Part shown: positions 54,001 through 63,048 of the stretch, piece by piece
Numbering within the stretch: the first letter of the stretch is position 1
Layout of the letters: each line of letters opens with the position of its first letter
Source of the DNA: Brachybacterium halotolerans
GTDB taxonomy: Bacteria > Actinomycetota > Actinomycetes > Actinomycetales > Dermabacteraceae
NCBI RefSeq assembly: GCF_016623465.1
Contig: NZ_JAEDAJ010000001.1
Location: 441,963-505,962, forward strand
Direction of reading: 5' to 3'
DNA: 64,000 nucleotides
Translations under genes and position numbers: made by a program
Notes under the pieces: generated by a model
Databases searched by the model: none
Told to the model about the DNA's origin: nothing
Seen by the model: the letters and a program-made list of their open reading frames with translations, nothing else

Positions 54001-54284
54001 GGCGCGACGGGCGGGCCGGCGGGGGCGCCTGCGGCACGACGACGACGCCTGGTCGCGGGCTTCTCGGCCGCTGCGGGGGCCGGCTCGCTCGGGGGCGTCT
54101 GCTGGGCGGCGACGGTGGTGTGCCGCTGGGGAGCGTCGGCCTCGGGCGCCGTCTCCTGGTGCTGCGGGGCGCCGACCGGGGATCCGGCGCGGCGGCGCGG
54201 ACGCTTCGCCCTCCCCGTTCCGCTCGTGGTGCTGGGCGTCTCCTGCGATGCCGACGTCTCGGGGGTGCTGATGTCCTCAGCCAT
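51003..54284 (-). CDS. rne: Ribonuclease E/G family endoribonuclease
   Basis: The 1093-aa protein has a long acidic, repeat-rich N-terminal region (about residues 1-480; Ala/Glu/Asp then Arg-rich SRRRRRRGG tracts). The catalytic part follows: the S1 domain (HTSMVGNVYLGKVQNVLPSM), the RNase H/DNase I-like core with metal-binding Asp in VIDVNTGKFTG and IIVIDFIDMV, and the zinc-link CEACAGRG. A Gly/Ser/Asn-rich C-terminal tail ends it. The core in the middle of a long chain is the actinobacterial RNase E layout. ATG 54284 has AGGAG 7 nt upstream. It processes rRNA and mRNA. Confidence 0.95.
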   Translation of the reverse strand: MAEDISTPETSASQETPSTTSGTGRAKRPRRRAGSPVGAPQHQETAPEADAPQRHTTVAAQQTPPSEPAPAAAEKPATRRRRRAAGAPAGPPVAPVAPAESVETVAEPAATETVAEPAPETDPAADAADETVAVETAETTPEDSEDDAETGADASAEADSERPSGVAADLQALAENRPQEPKQAVREQTQIDFASLIFQAPTPEKRTTVPEQRAGHDDEDHQSGSAELSFGTASRGSRRRRATRPQSEAVLPEQEQAPADGEDAPEVEETQVSADEQAQEEQGGRGRGSRGRRSSSRRRRGSSRGESSEDASGEENGQDAGEDRRTRRDGAQDDVDADASGADEENDSNGEEEDGQSSGSSRRRRRRGGRGRRGRGRGEDSADREDEDSRDDDERSEDTSNDASERATKDGKKSSADDSEDRDSQDGEDQGKDEDGSSGGSSSRRRRRRRRSGSSSNSENGPSPDDPPNTVVKVREARDEVKAVKGSTRLEAKKQRRREGRDQGRRRNVITEAEFLARRESVKRSMVVRERKGSTQIAVLEDDILVEHYVAQKSHTSMVGNVYLGKVQNVLPSMEAAFVDIGKGRNAVLYAGEVNWDAAGLEGQPRRIELALSSGDPVLVQVTKDPIGHKGARLTSQISLPGRYVVFVPGGSMTGISRKLPDAERSRLKKIMKQVIPEDAGVIVRTASEGASEEELTRDVERLRKQWDRIQKAQKSKSAPASLSQEPDLAIKVVRDVFNEDFTSLIVEGEGVYSDVHEYVSDVAPDLLERVTKHVGEKDVFAKHRIDEQLLKAMDRKVYLPSGGSLVIDRTEAMTVIDVNTGKFTGAGGSLEETVTKNNIEAAEEIVRQLRLRDIGGIIVIDFIDMVLEANRDLVLRRLVECLGRDRTKHQVAEVTSLGLVQMTRKRVGAGLVETFSTTCEACAGRGMIVDLDGVDTGHQHHGGQGSQDDDSSKGGRRRKGKSKGGSGSSGNGSNGGGNGSSGNGSGGGNGGSDRGSQSAKEAVEELTASTDVHRLESDSASRALARATIASIAAATGSKEHPEVVVDGEAVTVEADAAQAAGDTPEQATEVTPDAADGSGSAEERDDSAADA

Positions 54285-54760
54285 GGGGCTGCTCCTCATA
54301 GAGGGACCGACGCACCCCGGGCCCTTTGGTCATCGTCCATGCGGACGGAAGTCGTTCGCCCTCTCCGGCGCGCGGCTCCAGGTCAGGAGCGCTGCGATGT
54401 CGGCCGCTCGAAGCATCTCGATCGCGCTGTGCGCGGTATCGGTGCATGGCTGGTCGACCCCGAGGAGGTTCCCCCTCCGGGTACGCGGAGGAAGAGCGCT
54501 CCCGGCAGTATGGCACAGGCGAGCGCTCCTCCCGGGGACGTGGGCACCCGTGAGACGCGTGCGACGGGGCCAGAGTGAGAGGTCCGGAGGCGCTCGGGCA
54601 GGCTCGGGCATGCTCGGGAAGGCGCATGACGGTGCGGGCGATTCCCGCTGGCGGCAGGACCATCGTCCCTCTGCGGCCGCTCCCCCGGGTCCTACGCTGA
54701 TCGTGAACGCGGCGCACTCGCGTGCCGCGCCGTCCCCTCGCCCCACGGAGGACAGGTCCC
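54285..54760. other. 476-bp divergent region between rne and cydA
   Basis: No credible gene is seen. The region should hold the promoters of rne and of the cyd operon, and an rne leader that could be autoregulated. I found no clear Rex-type or CRP/FNR-type palindrome by eye and no AU-rich RNase E site. Short words GGCTCGGGCA-TGCTCGGG near 54595-54620 are repeated. Confidence 0.5.
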
Positions 54761-56317
54761 ATGGAAGCCCTCGACATCGCTCGGTGGCAGTTCGGCTCGA
54801 TGACCGTCTACCACTTCCTCTTCGTCCCGCTCACGATCGGCCTGTCCTTCCTGGTCGCCGTCATGCAGACGATCTCCATGCGCGCGCGCAGCTCGATCGC
54901 CAAGGACGCCTGGACGCGCCTGACGAAGTTCTTCGGGTCGATGCTCATCGTGAACTTCGGCATCGGCATCGCCACCGGCATCCTGCAGGAGTTCCAGTTC
55001 GGCATGAACTGGTCGGAGTACTCGCGGTTCGTGGGCGACGTGTTCGGCGCCCCGCTGGCCCTCGAGGGACTCGTCGCCTTCTTCATGGAGTCGGTGTTCC
55101 TGGGACTGTGGATCTTCGGCTGGGGCCGCCTGCCCGAGAAGGTGCACCTGCTGACCATCTGGTGCGTCTCCTTCGGCACCATGGCCTCGGCCTACTTCAT
55201 CGTCGCCGCGAACTCCTTCATGCAGCACCCGGTGGGAGCCTCGATCAACCCCGAGACGGGCCGTGCCGAGCTCGATCCCGACAAGGGCGGGCTGTGGGCG
55301 ATCCTCACGAACATCACCACCCTCGTGGCCTTCCCGCACATCATCTTCGGCGCGCTGCTGGTCGCGGCCGCCTTCATCACCGGCGTCGCCTCGTGGCACA
55401 TGGTCACCCACCACAACCGCGCACGCACCGCGGGCCTGACCACCGACGAGGGTCGTGCGCACGACCAGCAGGCGCGCACGATCTTCCGTCCTGCCGTGCG
55501 CTTCGGCGTGATCGCCCTGTTCATCGCTGGCCTGGGCCTGTTCGTCACGGGCGACCAGCAGGGCCAGATCATGTTCAAGCAGCAGCCGATGAAGATGGCC
55601 TCCGCGGAGGCGCTCTGCGAGACGGAGACCGGGGCGTCGTTCTCGATCCTCACCGTCGGCGGACCGCAGGCGTTCCATCAGGACTGCGGCGACGTCACGC
55701 ACGTCATCCAGGTCCCCTACGTGACCTCGTTCCTGGCCACGCACACCTTCGACGCGACCCTGCAGGGCGTCGACGAGCTGCAGGCGAAGGACCTCGAGAC
55801 CTATGGCACCACCGTCACCGACGTGCACGGCGAGCAGCACGCGGCCGACTACCGGCCCAACCTGTTCGTCACCTTCTGGTCGTTCCGCCTGATGATCGGC
55901 CTGGCCGTGTTCAGCGCGGTCCTCGCCTTCTGGGCGCTGTGGATCACCCGCGGACGGGGCGAGAAGGCGCGCACCTCGGGCTCGCAGGTCTTCAAGTGGT
56001 TCGCCGTGCTGTCGATCCCGATGCCGTTCTTCGCGAACGCCGCCGGCTGGGTCTTCACCGAGATGGGCCGGCAGCCCTGGGTGGTGGTCCCCAATCCGGA
56101 CGACCCCACGGTGTTCCTGATGACGATGCAGGGGGTGTCGGGCAATCCCGCCTGGATGGTGATCACCTCGCTCACGTCCTTCGCCCTGCTCTACACGGTG
56201 CTCGCCGTGATCTGGTTCCACCTCATGCGCAAGGCCGCGCTGAAGGGCATACCCCTGCCCCGGCGCGATCCCGAGACGCAGCAGCTGGACACCCCCACCC
56301 TGTCCTTCGAGTACTGA
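54761..56317 (+). CDS. cydA: Cytochrome bd quinol oxidase subunit I
   Basis: The 518-aa membrane subunit has about nine helices. His18 (MTVYHFLFVPLT) is the haem b595 ligand, Glu in EGLVAFFMESVFLGLW lies on the proton/haem path, and His in LVAFPHIIFGALL is the b558 ligand. The Q-loop is of the short type. It oxidises menaquinol and reduces O2 at high affinity without pumping. ATG 54761 has GGAGG 9 nt upstream. cydA-B-D-C follow without gaps, so oxidase and its assembly transporter are co-expressed. Confidence 0.97.
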   Translation: MEALDIARWQFGSMTVYHFLFVPLTIGLSFLVAVMQTISMRARSSIAKDAWTRLTKFFGSMLIVNFGIGIATGILQEFQFGMNWSEYSRFVGDVFGAPLALEGLVAFFMESVFLGLWIFGWGRLPEKVHLLTIWCVSFGTMASAYFIVAANSFMQHPVGASINPETGRAELDPDKGGLWAILTNITTLVAFPHIIFGALLVAAAFITGVASWHMVTHHNRARTAGLTTDEGRAHDQQARTIFRPAVRFGVIALFIAGLGLFVTGDQQGQIMFKQQPMKMASAEALCETETGASFSILTVGGPQAFHQDCGDVTHVIQVPYVTSFLATHTFDATLQGVDELQAKDLETYGTTVTDVHGEQHAADYRPNLFVTFWSFRLMIGLAVFSAVLAFWALWITRGRGEKARTSGSQVFKWFAVLSIPMPFFANAAGWVFTEMGRQPWVVVPNPDDPTVFLMTMQGVSGNPAWMVITSLTSFALLYTVLAVIWFHLMRKAALKGIPLPRRDPETQQLDTPTLSFEY

Positions 56318-56332
56318 GGGAGACACGGAGCC

Positions 56333-57415
56333 ATGGATCCCGTCCTCACCGACCCCACCGCTGTGCAGACCGCGTGGTTCTGCCTGATCGCATTCATGTT
56401 CGCCGTCTACTTCGTGCTCGAGGGCTTCGACTTCGGCGTGGAGATGAACCTGGGCGTCCTGGGTCGCGGCGACAGCGAGCGCCGCGGCACGATGCTCTCG
56501 ACGATCGGCCCGATCTGGGACGGCAACCAGGTCTGGCTGATCACCGCCGGCGCCTCGCTGTTCGCGGCCTTCCCCGAGTGGTACGCGACGCTGTTCTCCG
56601 GGTTCTACATCCCGCTGCTGGTCATCCTGCTCTCGCTGATCCTGCGGGTCTGCGCCTTCAAGTGGCGCGACAAGCTCGAGGGCCGTCGCTGGCGCACCGG
56701 CTGGGACGTCGTCCACACGATCACCTCGCTGCTCCCCTCGTTCCTGTGGGGCGTCGCGTTCTCGAACATCGTCGCGGGCGTCGCCATCGACGAGAACTCG
56801 TGGGTGACCACCTCCGTGCTGGGACTGCTCACCCCGTTCGCCCTGCTCGGCGGGCTCGTGTTCGTGATGCTGTTCTGGACCCACGGCTCGCTGTACCTGG
56901 TGCTGCGCACCGGCGACTCTCTGCGCGCGGACGCCCGCGCCCTCGCGGGCCGCACGATCTGGCCCACGACCGTGCTGGGCGCCGTGTACCTGATCTGGGC
57001 GCAGCTGACCGTCTCCCACACCGCTCTCACCTGGATCCCGCTCGCTGTCGCCGCGCTCGCGCTCATCGCGGTGATCGCGGGGAACCGCGCGCGCCGCGAC
57101 CGCCTCGCCTTCCTCGCGAGCGCGATCGCGATCGCCGCGGCCGGCGTGCAGCTGTTCGCTGGACTCTTCCCGTTCGTGATGCCCGCCGCGAACGATGCGG
57201 CCCATTCGCTGACCGTCGCGAACGCCTCCTCGTCCCCGCACACCCTGACGGTGATGCTGATCGCCGCGTGCGTGCTGCTGCCGTGCGTGATCGCGTACAC
57301 GATCTGGGCGTACTGGGTGTTCCGCCATCCGGTGACCGGTGACGGCTCGGACGCCCCCGACTCCCTGCTGGCGCGCGCCCGCCGCGGCTACCGGCAGGCA
57401 TTCGAGCAGGAGTGA
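56333..57415 (+). CDS. cydB: Cytochrome bd quinol oxidase subunit II
   Basis: The 360-aa membrane subunit begins with FCLIAFMFAVYFVLEGFDFG, the CydB hallmark, and IGPIWDGNQVWLITAGASLFA. It has about eight to nine helices and stabilises the di-haem site of CydA. It starts 15 bp after cydA, and its stop overlaps the GTG of cydD (57412-57415), so translation is coupled. Confidence 0.97.
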   Translation: MDPVLTDPTAVQTAWFCLIAFMFAVYFVLEGFDFGVEMNLGVLGRGDSERRGTMLSTIGPIWDGNQVWLITAGASLFAAFPEWYATLFSGFYIPLLVILLSLILRVCAFKWRDKLEGRRWRTGWDVVHTITSLLPSFLWGVAFSNIVAGVAIDENSWVTTSVLGLLTPFALLGGLVFVMLFWTHGSLYLVLRTGDSLRADARALAGRTIWPTTVLGAVYLIWAQLTVSHTALTWIPLAVAALALIAVIAGNRARRDRLAFLASAIAIAAAGVQLFAGLFPFVMPAANDAAHSLTVANASSSPHTLTVMLIAACVLLPCVIAYTIWAYWVFRHPVTGDGSDAPDSLLARARRGYRQAFEQE

Positions 57416-59160
57416 GACCCTCAGACATGGACCAGGCGACCCCGGGCACCGGACGGCACTCGGGCGAGCGCCGTCCGCCGCTGGATCCCCGGCTGCTGCG
57501 CGAGGTCGCGGCCGCCCGCCGGCACGTCGTGCGGACCACGGCGCTGGGCCTGGTGCAGTCCGGGGCCGTCATCGCGACGGCCCTGCTCCTCGCCCGTCTG
57601 GGCGCCGACCTCCTCGTGGACCGCCGCTCCCCTCTGGACTCCCCCGCCCTGCTCGCAGCGCTCGTGGTCGCGCTCGGCGTCCGCGCCCTCGCCGTCCTCG
57701 TCGAGCAGCGCACAGCGCACCAGGCGGCCACGGCGGCCATCGCGGACCTCCGCTCCCGTCTCATCGGCCACGCGGCCAGACTGGGCCCCCGAGCAGGCGC
57801 CGGACGCGGCGCGGACCTGACCACCCTGGCGACGACCGGTCTGGAGAAGCTGCGCCCCTACCTCGTCGGCTACGTTCCACAGCTCCTGCTCTCCGCCACC
57901 GTCACCCCGCTCACGCTGCTCACCATCCTGCTGCTGGACCCCACGAGCGCCGGCATCGCCGTCATCACGCTGCCGCTCGTCCCGCTCTTCATGATCCTCA
58001 TCGGCAGGCTCACCGTGGGACGCTCCGAGGCCCTCCTCGCCGACACCCGCACGCTCTGGTCGCAGATGCTCGACCTCGTCGACGGGCTGCCCACGCTGCG
58101 CGCGCTCGGCCGCGAGCGCGGGCCCGAGAAGATGGTGCGCGCGCTGGGGGATCGCCACCGCCGCTCGACCATGGGCTCGCTGCGCTACGCCTTCCTCTCC
58201 TCGATGGTGCTCGAGCTGCTGGGCACGCTGTGCGTCGCGCTTGTCGCGGTCGCGATCGGCCTGCGCCTGGTCTACGGGGACATGGAGCTCGCCCCCGCGC
58301 TCGCGGTGCTCGTGCTGATCCCCGAGGTGTACCTGCCGCTGCGCCAGGTGGGAGCCCAGTTCCATGCCTCGACCGACGGCGTCGCCGCCGTCTCCGCCGC
58401 CTTCGACGTGCTCGGCGAGAGCGCGCCGGCCGACGGCACCGCCGCGTGCCCCGACCTGCGCACCGCGACGCTGCGCCTGGACGGCGTCGGCGTGCACTCC
58501 CGCGACGGCCTCGCCCCGCACGACGCGGACCTGGTCGTCCGGCCCGGCACGGTGCACGCGATCGCCGGCGCGAGCGGCAGCGGCAAGACCACCGCCGTGC
58601 AGGTCATGCTCGGCTTGCTCGTGCCCGACGAGGGCTCGGCCCGGGTGGTCGCCGCCGACGGCACCGCCACCGCGATCCAGGACCTGCGACGGGAATCCCT
58701 CTGGTCCCAGACGATGCTGCTCCCCCAGCGGCCCGTGCTCCCCACCGGCAGCCTGCGGGAGGTGCTCGCGGAGGCCGCGCCGCACGGGAGCGCCGACCAG
58801 AACCGGCTGGACCGCGCGGCGCGCGCCGCGGGTCTGGACCGCGTGATCGCCGCGCGCGGCTGGGACGCCCCCGTCGGGCGGGGCGGGAGCGGTCTCTCGC
58901 TGGGCGAGCGCCAGCGTCTCGCGCTCGCCCGCGCACTGCTCGCCCCGGCCCCGCTCGTGGTCCTCGACGAGCCGACAGCGCACCTGGACGGCGCCACCGA
59001 GGATCTCGTCCTCGACCTCGTGCGCACGCTGCGGGCCGAGGGCCGCACCGTCGTGCTCGTCGCGCACCGCTCGCGCCTTCTCGACGTGGCCGACGAGGTC
59101 ACGCAGCTGAGCCCGATGCACGTCGGCCCGGACGAAGCCGCGGAAGGAGCAGTCCGATGA
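57412..59160 (+). CDS. cydD: Thiol reductant ABC exporter subunit CydD
   Basis: The 582-aa half-transporter has six N-terminal membrane helices and a C-terminal ATPase: Walker A AGASGSGKTTAVQ (about residues 385-397), signature LSLGERQRLALARAL and Walker B LVVLDEPTAHLD. With CydC it exports glutathione/cysteine-like thiols needed for cytochrome bd assembly. GTG 57412 overlaps the cydB stop; an ATG at 57427 is an alternative. The stop overlaps cydC (ATGA). Confidence 0.94.
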   Translation: MRPSDMDQATPGTGRHSGERRPPLDPRLLREVAAARRHVVRTTALGLVQSGAVIATALLLARLGADLLVDRRSPLDSPALLAALVVALGVRALAVLVEQRTAHQAATAAIADLRSRLIGHAARLGPRAGAGRGADLTTLATTGLEKLRPYLVGYVPQLLLSATVTPLTLLTILLLDPTSAGIAVITLPLVPLFMILIGRLTVGRSEALLADTRTLWSQMLDLVDGLPTLRALGRERGPEKMVRALGDRHRRSTMGSLRYAFLSSMVLELLGTLCVALVAVAIGLRLVYGDMELAPALAVLVLIPEVYLPLRQVGAQFHASTDGVAAVSAAFDVLGESAPADGTAACPDLRTATLRLDGVGVHSRDGLAPHDADLVVRPGTVHAIAGASGSGKTTAVQVMLGLLVPDEGSARVVAADGTATAIQDLRRESLWSQTMLLPQRPVLPTGSLREVLAEAAPHGSADQNRLDRAARAAGLDRVIAARGWDAPVGRGGSGLSLGERQRLALARALLAPAPLVVLDEPTAHLDGATEDLVLDLVRTLRAEGRTVVLVAHRSRLLDVADEVTQLSPMHVGPDEAAEGAVR

Positions 59161-61028
59161 GCGCGGTCCTCAGCAGCAACGAGAACAACAGCAGCAGCGG
59201 AAGCGGCAGCAGCGGCAGCGGTTCGAACGCCGGCACCAGCAGCGACGCCGTCTCGGGGCGGTCCAGCCTGCGTCGGATGGTGGAGCTCCTGGAGATCCCG
59301 CGCTCCCGGCTGCTCGCCGCCGTCCTCGCGGCGATCGCGACCCTCGCATCCTCCTTCGCCCTCGCGGCGCTCGCCGCCTGGCTGGTGACGACCGCCTGGA
59401 CGATGCCGAACGTCCTGGATCTCACGGTCGCCGTGGTCGGGGTGCGCGCGCTCGGGATCTCCCGCGGCGTCTTCCGCTGGCTGGACCGCATGCTCACGCA
59501 TGACGTCGCCCTGCGGGGCGTGGTCTCCCTGCGCACCAACCTGTACTCGGCCCTCGCCCGCCGCCGCGGGGACACCCTCAGCCGGGTCCGCCGGGGCGAC
59601 CTGCTCGCCCGACTGGGCGATGACGCGCAGGAGCTCGGGGACCTCGTGATCCGTGCGATCGTGCCGGGACTGGTGGCCGTCGTGATGACGGTGGTGGTCG
59701 TGCTGACGATCGCTCCGCTCAGCCTGCCGGCGGCCGCGTGCATGCTGCTCGCACTCGTGCTCGCCGGGGTCCTCGCGCCCCTCGCGGCCCATCGGGCGGC
59801 GCGGCTCACCGAGACGGCCGTCGTCGAGACCCGCTCCGAGCTCACGGCGAGCGGACTGGGGGTCCTGGACGATGCGACCGCCCTGCGGGTGCAGGGCCGA
59901 CTGGACGAGCGCATGGAGGAGCTCGCGCGGGCGCAGAGCGACCACGACGCCGCGATCGACCGTGCGGCCCTGCCCTCGGCCCTGGCCGCGGCGTCGATCC
60001 CGGCGGTGATGATCCTCGCCGTGCTCGGCTCCGTGCTCGCCGCGGGCGGCGCCTGGCTGCACGGCGGCGCGGGGGCAGGGGCGATCGGCATGCTCGTCCT
60101 GCTCCCCCTCAGCAGCTTCGAGGCCGTCACCGCGCTGCCCGCGGCGGCCTCCCAGCTGGCCCGCACCCGCGCCGCCGCCGCCCGCCTCGAGGACGCCGTC
60201 GGCCCGGATTCGCCGACGCCCGGGCCCGACACGACCGGCGGGACCGAGGCGGCCGACGGGACCGCCGTCGCTGCGCCGGGCGGCGCCGGGAGCGCCGGCC
60301 GCCCCACGACACCGCGTCTGTCCGCGCACGGACTGTCCGCGGGATACGGGCGGGACGCGGTGCGTGTGCACGATCTCGATCTCGACCTCGCCCCTGGGGA
60401 GAGGATCGCCGTGACCGGCGGCTCCGGCACCGGCAAGACCACGCTCGTGCAGACCCTGGCGGGTCTCCTGGAGCCCGTCGCCGGCAGCGTGCGCCTGGGC
60501 GGCGACGACCTGCGCGACCTCCCCGAGGACGCGGTCCGCGCCCAGGCGATCGCACTGCTCGAGGACGCGCACGTCTTCGCCACCACGGTGCACGAGAACC
60601 TGCGAGTGGCCCGCGGCGACGTGAGCGCGACGCAGTGCGCCGACGCGCTGCGCGCCGTCGGCCTCGAGGACTGGGTGGACTCGCTGCCCCGCGGTCTGGA
60701 CACGATGCTCGGGCCCGACGGGACCACGATCTCCGGAGGCGAGCGGAGACGGCTGCTGCTGGCCCGCGCCGTGGTGCGCGCCGCCCCGATCACGCTGCTC
60801 GACGAGCCCACGGAGCATCTCGATGCGGCGCGCGGCGACGACCTGCTGCGCCGGCTCCTGGATCCTGCCGACGGCTCCCTGCTTCCCGTCGGCGCGAGCG
60901 CCCTCGTCGTGACCCACAGAGTGGAGGCGATCCCCGAGGGCACCACTGTCCTGCATATCCTGCCCGGTGGCGGGCACGAGCTGCAGCGCGCCGAGCCCCG
61001 CACCGCCGAGCACGGGAGCACACCATGA
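59157..61028 (+). CDS. cydC: Thiol reductant ABC exporter subunit CydC
   Basis: The 623-aa half-transporter starts with about 35 Ser/Gly/Asn residues (NNSSSGSGSSGSGSNAG), then six helices and an ATPase with Walker A GGSGTGKTTLVQTLAG, a signature variant ISGGERRRLLLARAV and Walker B ITLLDEPTEHLD. A Thr/Gly/Pro-rich linker joins the two parts. ATG 59157 overlaps the cydD stop. Its own stop overlaps the ATG of a histidine kinase gene (61025-61028), tying a sensor directly to this operon. Confidence 0.94.
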   Translation: MSAVLSSNENNSSSGSGSSGSGSNAGTSSDAVSGRSSLRRMVELLEIPRSRLLAAVLAAIATLASSFALAALAAWLVTTAWTMPNVLDLTVAVVGVRALGISRGVFRWLDRMLTHDVALRGVVSLRTNLYSALARRRGDTLSRVRRGDLLARLGDDAQELGDLVIRAIVPGLVAVVMTVVVVLTIAPLSLPAAACMLLALVLAGVLAPLAAHRAARLTETAVVETRSELTASGLGVLDDATALRVQGRLDERMEELARAQSDHDAAIDRAALPSALAAASIPAVMILAVLGSVLAAGGAWLHGGAGAGAIGMLVLLPLSSFEAVTALPAAASQLARTRAAAARLEDAVGPDSPTPGPDTTGGTEAADGTAVAAPGGAGSAGRPTTPRLSAHGLSAGYGRDAVRVHDLDLDLAPGERIAVTGGSGTGKTTLVQTLAGLLEPVAGSVRLGGDDLRDLPEDAVRAQAIALLEDAHVFATTVHENLRVARGDVSATQCADALRAVGLEDWVDSLPRGLDTMLGPDGTTISGGERRRLLLARAVVRAAPITLLDEPTEHLDAARGDDLLRRLLDPADGSLLPVGASALVVTHRVEAIPEGTTVLHILPGGGHELQRAEPRTAEHGSTP

Positions 61029-62152
61029 CCAGCCGGACCCCCACCTCTCCCCGACCGGCGGAGGCGAGCCTGCACGAGCTCGCGGCCGCCGTCGGCGCGG
61101 GCGGGGACGTCGAGGACCTCCTGGACCTCCTGGTCCGCGCGGTGCCTCCCCGCACCGGTGCCGCCGGTGCGGCGCTCGTGCTCCCGCAGCGCCGGGGCGA
61201 GTGGAGCGTCGAGGTCGCCGAGGGACGCGAGGCCCCGCTCCTCCTGGGGGCCGCGCCCACCGCGGGGTCCGCGCTGCACACCGCGCTGGTCAGCGGGGAT
61301 CCGGAGGCCGTGGGCGCCGTCGCCGAGCTCGTCCTCGAGGGCAGGACGTGGAGCGCGAGCGCGGAGATCGTCGAGGCGGGCGATCAGGGCCCGGGCGCTC
61401 TGCTCGCCCTCGGCGGGGAGACCTCACGACAGGCCGCGCAGCGTGCCCTCGAACCCCTCGCGCTGCTGGTGTCCCTCGCGCTCGACGACCGCCGCGGCAC
61501 CGCCGAGCAGGACCTGGACGATGAGCGCCGCCGCATCGCCCGGGACCTCCACGACCTCGCGATCCAGGAGCTGTTCGCCGTGGGCATGGAGCTCGAGGGA
61601 CTGACCTCCGCGCTCGACGAGGCGGCGGGCGCCGTCTCCAACGCGACGATCCGCCGCAGCGTCGAGACCTCCCTGCTGGGCGTCGAGAACGCGGTCGCCC
61701 AGATCCGTCAGATCGTCCAGTCGCTGCGCCGCGAGCGCAGCGAGGCGACGCTCAGCGAGCGCCTGCGCCACGAGACGGGTCTCGCGACCGCCGGGCTCGG
61801 CTTCGCACCCGCGCTGCGCCTGCCGCGGAACGCCGCGGCGATGGACGCCGAGGTGCCCGAGGAGATCGCCGAGGACGTCGTCGCGGTGGTCCGCGAGGCA
61901 CTCGCCAACGCCGCGCGGCACGCCCATGCGAGCGCCGTGGCCGTCTCCGTCACGCTGTTCAGCGAGGGCGTGGACCGCGTCGTGCAGGTGGCGGTCTCCG
62001 ACAACGGCCGCGGCATCGACCCGACGGTGAGCCGACGCAGCGGCCTGGCGAACATGTCGAGCCGGGCGCGCCGTCATCAGGGCTGGGTCGATGCGATCTC
62101 GCTCGAGCCGGGCACGATGATCAACTGGCGCGTGACGCTCCCGCCCGCATGA
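61025..62152 (+). CDS. GAF-type sensor histidine kinase coupled to cydC
   Basis: The 375-aa cytoplasmic kinase has no membrane segment. About residues 15-155 form a GAF-like sensor domain, then HisKA_3 with His176 in IARDLHDLAIQELFAVGMEL and an ATPase domain (VAVVREALANAARHAHA, SDNGRGIDP). It resembles DevS/NreB-type redox or gas sensors, though no haem ligand or Cys cluster is obvious in the GAF part. Its ATG overlaps the cydC stop, so it is the fifth gene of the cyd operon. The convergent response regulator 46 bp away is the likely partner. Confidence 0.92.
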   Translation: MTSRTPTSPRPAEASLHELAAAVGAGGDVEDLLDLLVRAVPPRTGAAGAALVLPQRRGEWSVEVAEGREAPLLLGAAPTAGSALHTALVSGDPEAVGAVAELVLEGRTWSASAEIVEAGDQGPGALLALGGETSRQAAQRALEPLALLVSLALDDRRGTAEQDLDDERRRIARDLHDLAIQELFAVGMELEGLTSALDEAAGAVSNATIRRSVETSLLGVENAVAQIRQIVQSLRRERSEATLSERLRHETGLATAGLGFAPALRLPRNAAAMDAEVPEEIAEDVVAVVREALANAARHAHASAVAVSVTLFSEGVDRVVQVAVSDNGRGIDPTVSRRSGLANMSSRARRHQGWVDAISLEPGTMINWRVTLPPA

Positions 62153-62172
62153 CGCGGGCCCCGGCCCGGCCG

Positions 62173-62193
62173 GAGTCCCCGAGTCGGGGACTC
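62173..62193. terminator. Hairpin between the cyd-operon kinase and the response regulator
   Basis: GAGTCCCC pairs with GGGGACTC around a GAGTC loop, lying 20 bp after the kinase stop and 5 bp before the stop of the convergent regulator. It could end both transcripts. No long T-run follows. Confidence 0.65.
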
Positions 62194-62198
62194 TCCGC

Positions 62199-62813
62199 TC
62201 AGGGCTTCCAGCCGGCCCTGCGACGCGCCGCCACCATCGCCGCGACCTGGGTGCGCCGCTGCAGACCCAGGGCCTGCAGGATCACGGTGACGCGGTTCTT
62301 CACCGTCTTCTCCGCGATCCCCACCTCCTCGGCGATCTCGCGGTTCGAGTGTCCGTCGCCGATGAGCTCGACGATGCGCTGATCGGAGGCGGAGAGCTCG
62401 GGTCCGTCCGCGACGCGGTCCTCGGGCCAGATCGACTCGCCGCGGTGCACCGCGAGGATCGCGCCGACGATGTCCGCGGCCCGCGCCGACTTCAGCACCA
62501 GCCCCGCGGCGCCCGCGGCCCGAGACTCGTGGACGGCCGGGTCGTCGTCGAAGCTCGTGAGCACCAGCATCCGCATGTCGGGGTCGACGGCCCGTGCCGC
62601 GCGCATGACGTCGATGCCGGTGCCGTCGGGCAGCTGGAGGTCCACCACGAGCACGTCCGGCCGGATCGCGGGCAGACGGCGCGCGGTCTCGGCGACGCTC
62701 GCGGACTCCCCCACGACCCGCAGACGTGCATCGGCGGCGACCACCGTCGCGATTCCTCGTCGAACCACCTCGAAGTCGTCGACGAGCATCACGCCGATCG
62801 GGGCGTCGTCCAT
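62199..62813 (-). CDS. LuxR/NarL-family response regulator
   Basis: The 204-aa regulator has receiver motifs VDDFE (residues 11-15), Asp58 in LVVDLQLPDGTG and Lys in LVLKSARA, and a C-terminal HTH (SNREIAEEVGIAEKTVKNRV). It converges on the cydC-coupled histidine kinase and is probably its partner, controlling the cyd operon or other low-oxygen genes; this is inferred from position. The start at 62813 begins the receiver directly; codons further upstream are not needed. It is separate from the DesK-like system at 23.9-25.8 kb. Confidence 0.9.
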   Translation of the reverse strand: MDDAPIGVMLVDDFEVVRRGIATVVAADARLRVVGESASVAETARRLPAIRPDVLVVDLQLPDGTGIDVMRAARAVDPDMRMLVLTSFDDDPAVHESRAAGAAGLVLKSARAADIVGAILAVHRGESIWPEDRVADGPELSASDQRIVELIGDGHSNREIAEEVGIAEKTVKNRVTVILQALGLQRRTQVAAMVAARRRAGWKP

Positions 62814-63048
62814 GGCAGAGTCCTCCGCGAGTGGTCGGTGCTGGTGGTGGGATCCGACGCTCGCCACGCTACCCCAGCAGGTCATCGGCTTCCTGGGGGC
62901 GCGAGGAGAACAACGGGCCGATGCACCACGGTGCCCGCGCGCACCCGGGCTCCCGGAACGCGGGTCCTCCCAGGTCGTACGATCGTCGGGTTCCGCCGGC
63001 CCGGCCCCGAGCCCCGGCCGGCGCGGAGCGAGAACGAGGAGGACCGCG

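Noticed and set aside
54300-54746. Small genes in the rne-cydA gap
   Set aside because: Open frames there are short, of arbitrary composition, lack ribosome sites and have no family features.
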